Assembly: GCF_022788655.1 (NCBI RefSeq)
Contig: NZ_CP084951.1
Coordinates: 2,542,001-2,606,000, forward strand
DNA length: 64,000 nt
Origin: Sulfitobacter indolifex
GTDB taxonomy: Bacteria > Pseudomonadota > Alphaproteobacteria > Rhodobacterales > Rhodobacteraceae
Direction of reading: 5' to 3'
Positions 59,832 through 64,000 of the stretch are shown piece by piece. Position numbers and translations under genes: made by a program. The notes below the pieces were generated by a model. That model worked only from the letters and a program-made list of their open reading frames with translations. It had not been told where the DNA came from and did not search any database. Within the stretch, counting starts at the first letter, position 1; the number at the start of each line of letters is the position of its first letter.

Positions 59832-61832
59832 TCACCCCGAGGCCTTTTGCAGAGGCCCGGTATCATCACGGGCAAACCGCACAAAGAATGTCGTGCCGGG
59901 ATTTTCGGACCCGTCTTCCACGGACTGCGTCTCAAAGCTTATGTCGCCGCCTTGCCGCGTTACCAATTCTTCAGTGATGGCTAGCCCCAGCCCGGTCCCA
60001 TACGCTTGGGTGTCACGAGAATGAACAGGGTCGGCGAACCTTTTGAACATTCGATCATGCGCGGATCGAGGAATGCCCGGACCCGCGTCGCAGACATAGA
60101 ACGTGACCTTCTCTTGATCCACATCAGCGCCAATTTTCACTGTCCCACCGCGGGGCGTGTATTTGATTGCGTTGGAGATCAGGTTCGACAAAATCTGCTG
60201 CATCCGGACCGGATCGACCCGAATATAGGCATCCTGCGGTGCGTCGGGCGCGGTGCGCATCTTAAGCCGAACATCACGGTTCGCCCCATACCCGGAATTT
60301 GTCGCAATGGCCTCGGACAACAGGTCTGACACAGCGACACGCTCAAACTGGATGCTAAGCTGTTGCTGATCAATCGCTTGAAGGGTCTGGATATCATTGA
60401 CCAGCACCAACAAACGTTCCGCATTGCGGGTCGCCATCGTCAACAATTCGCCCGCGCTTTTCGGTATGGTGTCGCCAAACCGTTCATGGAGGATTTCAAG
60501 CGATCCGGCCAAAGATCTAAGCGGGGTGCTCAGCTCGTGGTTCACCGACATTACAAAGGCCGTACGCGCCGCCGCCAAACGCTCTTCGGCAGAGATATCT
60601 TGAAGCACGTTGTAAGAGATGCAATCCCCCTGCAGGTGCATTTTCATAACCCGGCATTGGACAGCCATGTTTTCATGCGCGGCATTGCGGATATGGATGC
60701 GGTGCACAGCAGCATCTTCGTCCATTTCCGCGAAGGGCGGGACCAATTTGCGCAGCTGATCAACGGCTTCAATGTCCGAGGACACCCCCATAAGCGCCCG
60801 CGCCCTACGGTTGGAACGGTAGAGCGTGTTGTTGCCATTGTAGACGATAATCCCATCGCCGACATTTTCAAAAATGGCGTCAAATCCGCTCTGCGCTGCC
60901 CGGATCCGCTCGCGGTCCCGCTCTGAATTGCGCAAGGCTTGGGCCAACTGGGTCGATTGCCGTCGGGCGCGGATTGCCGCGTTGATCACTGTCAGAAATA
61001 GGATCGTCGCAAGGCCTCCGAAAACCAAAGTACGCTGCCAATAGCTGCGCATGACCGCCGCTTTGCTGCGGGTCACGTCCACATAAAGATCAAGCGCCGG
61101 GATCGCTTTGCGCGCGCGAAACACCGGCGTATCGGGGTCGCGTGACGCCTGCCCCGCGACAAAGGCGCGTTCACCCTTGGCGGTCACAACCTCGACATGC
61201 ATGTCCGGTTCAAGCCCATCCGCCGCGAGCAGTTGCGCGTAATAATCCTCGCCCAGAGAAGAAGCTAAAACGCCGCGCACCCGGCCATCTATGCCAATCA
61301 GCGGCCAAGCAATTGGCGTAAAACGGCGCCCGGTCGCGCGAGACTTGATCGGCACCCCAACAGTGTATTCATCAACGCCAAGGCCGATCGCAGCCTGAAA
61401 GTAGGCGCGATCACCTAGATAGCGCCCCATCAATGGCTTTGCCGTGGCCCAAAGCACAACGCCATCGGCACCGATAAGCCCCAATGAATCGACCTGTTCA
61501 ATCGAGTTCACGGCTGCCGCCATTACATCGCCATATTGCGCCTCAAACCGATCTGGGTTGTCCAAAAGTGCCGTCGCCAATTCGTCGATCAGCCCCCGCA
61601 TCCGCACGTTCGCAACCGACAGGGTGGCATCGACCGCCCGTTCATAGAGTTCGGCAAAATGCTCAAGCTCGATCTCAGCGCGGGTCGTGGCGCGGTTGTA
61701 GTCGGCCCAAGTTAGCAGGGCGAGACCTGCGAAATACGTAAGAACAACGGCAGTGATCAGACCCCGGAATAGAGCTTGCGCGCGCGATGGCGTTTCCGCC
61801 GCGCCTTTGCTGGTTGGCACAGTGCTGACCAT
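59832..61832 (-). CDS. Membrane sensor histidine kinase (orphan)
   Basis: Encodes 666 residues. Two membrane helices (about 22-42 and 267-287) flank a periplasmic sensor region of about 225 residues that resembles Cache-type sensors (LGLIGADGVVLWATAKP, GRYLGDRAYFQAAI). A PAS-like domain (about 315-412) follows. The HisKA domain carries phospho-acceptor His432 in NHELSTPLRSL. The ATPase part has N-box SNAIKY (Asn554), G1 DAGPGIP (582-588) and G2 GTGLGLAI (612-619). No response-regulator gene is adjacent, so its partner is elsewhere. 257-base gap to the LuxR-type gene upstream. Confidence 0.92.
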   Translation of the reverse strand: MVSTVPTSKGAAETPSRAQALFRGLITAVVLTYFAGLALLTWADYNRATTRAEIELEHFAELYERAVDATLSVANVRMRGLIDELATALLDNPDRFEAQYGDVMAAAVNSIEQVDSLGLIGADGVVLWATAKPLMGRYLGDRAYFQAAIGLGVDEYTVGVPIKSRATGRRFTPIAWPLIGIDGRVRGVLASSLGEDYYAQLLAADGLEPDMHVEVVTAKGERAFVAGQASRDPDTPVFRARKAIPALDLYVDVTRSKAAVMRSYWQRTLVFGGLATILFLTVINAAIRARRQSTQLAQALRNSERDRERIRAAQSGFDAIFENVGDGIIVYNGNNTLYRSNRRARALMGVSSDIEAVDQLRKLVPPFAEMDEDAAVHRIHIRNAAHENMAVQCRVMKMHLQGDCISYNVLQDISAEERLAAARTAFVMSVNHELSTPLRSLAGSLEILHERFGDTIPKSAGELLTMATRNAERLLVLVNDIQTLQAIDQQQLSIQFERVAVSDLLSEAIATNSGYGANRDVRLKMRTAPDAPQDAYIRVDPVRMQQILSNLISNAIKYTPRGGTVKIGADVDQEKVTFYVCDAGPGIPRSAHDRMFKRFADPVHSRDTQAYGTGLGLAITEELVTRQGGDISFETQSVEDGSENPGTTFFVRFARDDTGPLQKASG

Positions 61833-62089
61833 TCTTTTGTGGGTGTCCTATCTTAGGTGAAGCGCAGGAAACCGATCCCCGCGCGCCCGACATTATCGCA
61901 CACTTTACTCTTAATGACCCGCGCAAGCGATGTGGCAACAGCAGCATAGAACAGCGCGCGTTTTGAAGCCACGCAGCGCATGACCTAACCCGCATGCCTA
62001 CCCTGTCGGGACCCTAAGGTACGATGACGCGTAACCCCTTGTTAAACGCAGCCGTCCCGGCACATGGGCAATCTCAATACCGTTGCGGC

Positions 62090-62887
62090 TTACAGCAAAT
62101 GCTTGAACAGACCGAACAGATCACGCTGCGAGGAAATGTTCAGCTTGCGGTAGAGATTGCGGCGGTGAACCTTGCAAGTCTCGGTGGCGATCTCCAGCGT
62201 TTTGGCGGCTGAACCGTTGGAGTGGCCCTGCAAAACCAGCCCCGCAATCTGCGCCTCGCGTGCGGTCAGGGCAAGGTGCAACACGTCCTTTGCATGATTG
62301 CGGATCAGGTCTGTCAACGGCGGGCGCGTGGTAACCGTCCCAGCCTGTTGCGGCGGCACTAACAAACTGCAGTGTTGCGTCAGCAATTCGATCAAGATCG
62401 GCGCATATTTACGCAGATATCGCAGCTCGGCCCGGCGAAACGGCCCTTGGGCATCACGCCTGCTCATCGACAAATGCGCCACCCCACCCTGCGCCAATGG
62501 TGCCAGCAGCCCGACTTCGTCACACAGGCCCGACCCGCGGTAATATTGCAGGTAATATTCGCTGGAGAAGAACCGATCGGGCGCCACCTCTGCCAGGCGA
62601 AAAACGCCGCCCCCCTCCGCGCGATCTCGATACTGAAAGAACGGGTCAAACGCATAGGTGCTATCAAGATATTCGTTCAGCGCCGTGGGACGCAGGCGGC
62701 CCGGCTCGATCCAATTGTCCAAAAGGCTGGGCGGCTGGCCGGGATCGAAACGCATCATAAGAAAGGTGCTAAAGGCAACCCGCGCGCGAAAAAGTGCTTG
62801 ATAGGTCTCGAAAAAGCCCGGGGTGCCGACCGCGCGCATGGCGTCGCGGAGCAGGGAAACTTCGCTCGCAGATAGATTATCGCTCAA
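62090..62887 (-). CDS. LuxR-family transcriptional regulator
   Basis: Encodes 265 residues. The C-terminal 60 residues are a LuxR helix-turn-helix ([43 protein letters not shown]). The N-terminal domain of about 180 residues has no receiver Asp and no obvious acyl-homoserine-lactone site; it may be a GAF-like sensor. Start codon is TTG at 62887 with AGGTGAG 6 bases upstream, which favours it over the internal ATG. Divergent from the PotA-like gene with a palindrome between. Confidence 0.88.
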   Translation of the reverse strand: MSDNLSASEVSLLRDAMRAVGTPGFFETYQALFRARVAFSTFLMMRFDPGQPPSLLDNWIEPGRLRPTALNEYLDSTYAFDPFFQYRDRAEGGGVFRLAEVAPDRFFSSEYYLQYYRGSGLCDEVGLLAPLAQGGVAHLSMSRRDAQGPFRRAELRYLRKYAPILIELLTQHCSLLVPPQQAGTVTTRPPLTDLIRNHAKDVLHLALTAREAQIAGLVLQGHSNGSAAKTLEIATETCKVHRRNLYRKLNISSQRDLFGLFKHLL

Positions 62888-62924
62888 AAAATACTCACCT
62901 TTCGGGCAATATGGTCAAATTTAC

Positions 62925-62940
62925 TACCCCAGTGGGGGTA
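62925..62940. promoter_or_regulatory. Palindromic operator between LuxR-type and PotA-like genes
   Basis: A perfect inverted repeat TACCCC-AGTG-GGGGTA lies 38-53 bases upstream of the LuxR-type start and 84-99 upstream of the potA-like start. Such a repeat in a divergent gap is a likely binding site for the adjacent LuxR-type protein, controlling both genes. Confidence 0.6.
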
Positions 62941-63023
62941 TATATTGTCAGGCCCATTGCCGCAATCATGCGGGTGTGAGCTTGTTTGATCAAATAACGC
63001 AGGCCAAACAGACAGGGGGTTCA

Positions 63024-64000
63024 ATGACCAAGGCAATCACCGCGCAATCGCTGCGCAAGGTATATCCGGGCAATCCTCCGGTAGAAGCACTGGCAAGCAT
63101 TGATGTTGAGATCCATGACAACGAATTTTTCACGCTGCTTGGGCCGTCTGGTTGCGGCAAGACGACCCTACTCAGACTGATTGCGGGATTTGAACATCCG
63201 ACCTCCGGCAAGCTGGATATGTTCGGGGAAAGCCTGCTCGACGCGCCCCCTTATAAACGCCCGATCAATACGGTTTTTCAGAACTACGCGCTTTTCCCGC
63301 ATATGACGGTGTCCGAAAACATTGCCTTCGGGCTGCAAATGCTTGGCACGCCCAAAGCGTCCGTCAAAGCGACAGTGGGCGAGATGATGGAACTGGTGCA
63401 GATGTCGCATCTCGCCGACCGTCAGACCGGGCAAATTTCTGGTGGGCAGCAGCAGCGCGTGGCTCTTGCCCGTGCCTTGGCCCCCCGCCCCAAGATCCTT
63501 TTGCTGGATGAGCCGCTCAGCGCGCTCGATTTCAAACTGCGCAAACAGATGCAGTTGGAGTTGAAACGACTGCAAACCGAAACCGGCATCACCTTTATCT
63601 TTGTGACCCACGACCAAGAAGAAGCGCTAACCATGTCAGACCGGATCGCGGTTATGTCAAACGGCGCCATTCGACAGATTGGCCGCCCGCGCGAGATCTA
63701 TGACAGGCCCGCCGACCGTTTCGTTGCCGATTTCATTGGGGATACGAACTTCCTCCCCGCCGAGGTTATTTCAATCACCGGAGAAACCGCCCGTCTGCGC
63801 CTCGCCTCGGGTAAAGAAGTAGATGCCCATGCCAATGGTGGCGCGCAGAGCAAGGTCACGCTGGCGCTTCGGCCCGAGCACGCCGAGCTTACCCACGACG
63901 GAGCGGGGCTGCTTGCAGGCACGCTCCGCGAGGTGGTCTATTTCGGCACCGATACGCATTTTCATGTTACCCTCGACGACGGCAGCGATTTCGTGCTGCG
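63024..64000 (+). CDS. potA: PotA-like ABC transporter ATPase, 5' part
   Basis: Open from ATG 63024 to the window end (325 codons so far, no stop). Walker [10 protein letters not shown] (about 42-50), signature ISGGQQQR (Ile for the usual Leu), Walker B ILLLDEP, H-loop FVTHDQEEA, and a C-terminal TOBE-like region. The sequence order ([17 protein letters not shown]) is typical of spermidine/putrescine importers. Other subunits would be downstream. Together with the ligase-oxidase pair at 38-41 kb it hints at polyamine use, but the substrate is inference. Confidence 0.88.
   Translation, partial: MTKAITAQSLRKVYPGNPPVEALASIDVEIHDNEFFTLLGPSGCGKTTLLRLIAGFEHPTSGKLDMFGESLLDAPPYKRPINTVFQNYALFPHMTVSENIAFGLQMLGTPKASVKATVGEMMELVQMSHLADRQTGQISGGQQQRVALARALAPRPKILLLDEPLSALDFKLRKQMQLELKRLQTETGITFIFVTHDQEEALTMSDRIAVMSNGAIRQIGRPREIYDRPADRFVADFIGDTNFLPAEVISITGETARLRLASGKEVDAHANGGAQSKVTLALRPEHAELTHDGAGLLAGTLREVVYFGTDTHFHVTLDDGSDFVL

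Noticed and set aside
1..64000. tRNA, rRNA, CRISPR array, insertion sequence or prophage
   Set aside because: No cloverleaf-like segments, regular spacer repeats, transposase motifs or integrase genes were recognised on either strand.

Overview
The window is GC-rich alphaproteobacterial DNA. FlaF and FlbT, a MotE-like protein, a MucR/Ros zinc-finger regulator, a TAXI-type TRAP transporter and dense operons with ATGA/GTGA overlaps all point to Rhodobacteraceae, most likely the marine Roseobacter group. The genus cannot be fixed from the sequence alone. No rRNA, tRNA, CRISPR array or insertion sequence was seen.

Positions 1-35.4 kb hold almost one complete flagellar gene cluster, arranged as several divergent and convergent operons. 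(a) flgC(partial)-fliE-fliQ-lytic transglycosylase-flhA-fliR-flhB, forward. (b) fliL-fliM-small membrane protein-motE-like, reverse. (c) fliF-fliH-fliN-fliP-fliG, forward. (d) flaF-flbT-DUF1217, reverse. (e) Two tandem flagellin genes, reverse. (f) flgE-flgK-flgL-flgI-flgJ-like-flgN-like, reverse, behind a secreted repeat protein. (g) flgF-flgG-flgA-flgH-second fliL-like gene, forward. (h) fliK-flgD, an unknown gene, motB, mucR and an unknown single-TM protein, reverse. (i) motA-small periplasmic protein-FliJ-like, forward, ended by a terminator. The cluster therefore encodes the export gate, MS ring, C ring, rod, P and L rings, hook, junction proteins, filament, stators and the post-transcriptional flagellin regulators. 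fliI and flgB are not in the window and probably lie to the left. Several unrecognised proteins sit inside the cluster (22.5-24.3 kb, 30.1-30.8 kb, 32.7-33.8 kb, 34.7 kb) and are the best candidates for lineage-specific motility functions.

Positions 35.5-45.6 kb are metabolic and transport genes. They comprise two small envelope proteins, a MYG1-family DHH protein, a GntR/FCD regulator divergent from a glutamine-synthetase-like gene coupled to an FAD oxidoreductase (a likely gamma-glutamylation/oxidation route for an amine or polyamine), a HAD hydrolase, and a complete osmF/yehYXW-type compatible-solute ABC transporter.

Positions 45.7-64 kb are mostly efflux, uptake and signalling. There is a TetR-MFP-RND operon, an AEC carrier, a TAXI-TRAP uptake system (solute receptor plus fused permease), a second MFP-RND pair, an orphan membrane histidine kinase, a LuxR-type regulator, and the 5' part of a PotA-like ABC ATPase divergent from it.

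The most notable non-coding signals are: a matched RNA hairpin about 33 nt upstream of both flagellin start codons, a possible FlbT target; a long stem-loop filling the flgH/fliL-like gap and covering the ribosome-binding site; recurrent AAGAAT boxes before flagellar operons; and clear operator-like repeats before the glutamine-synthetase-like, LuxR/PotA, TetR and TAXI genes.
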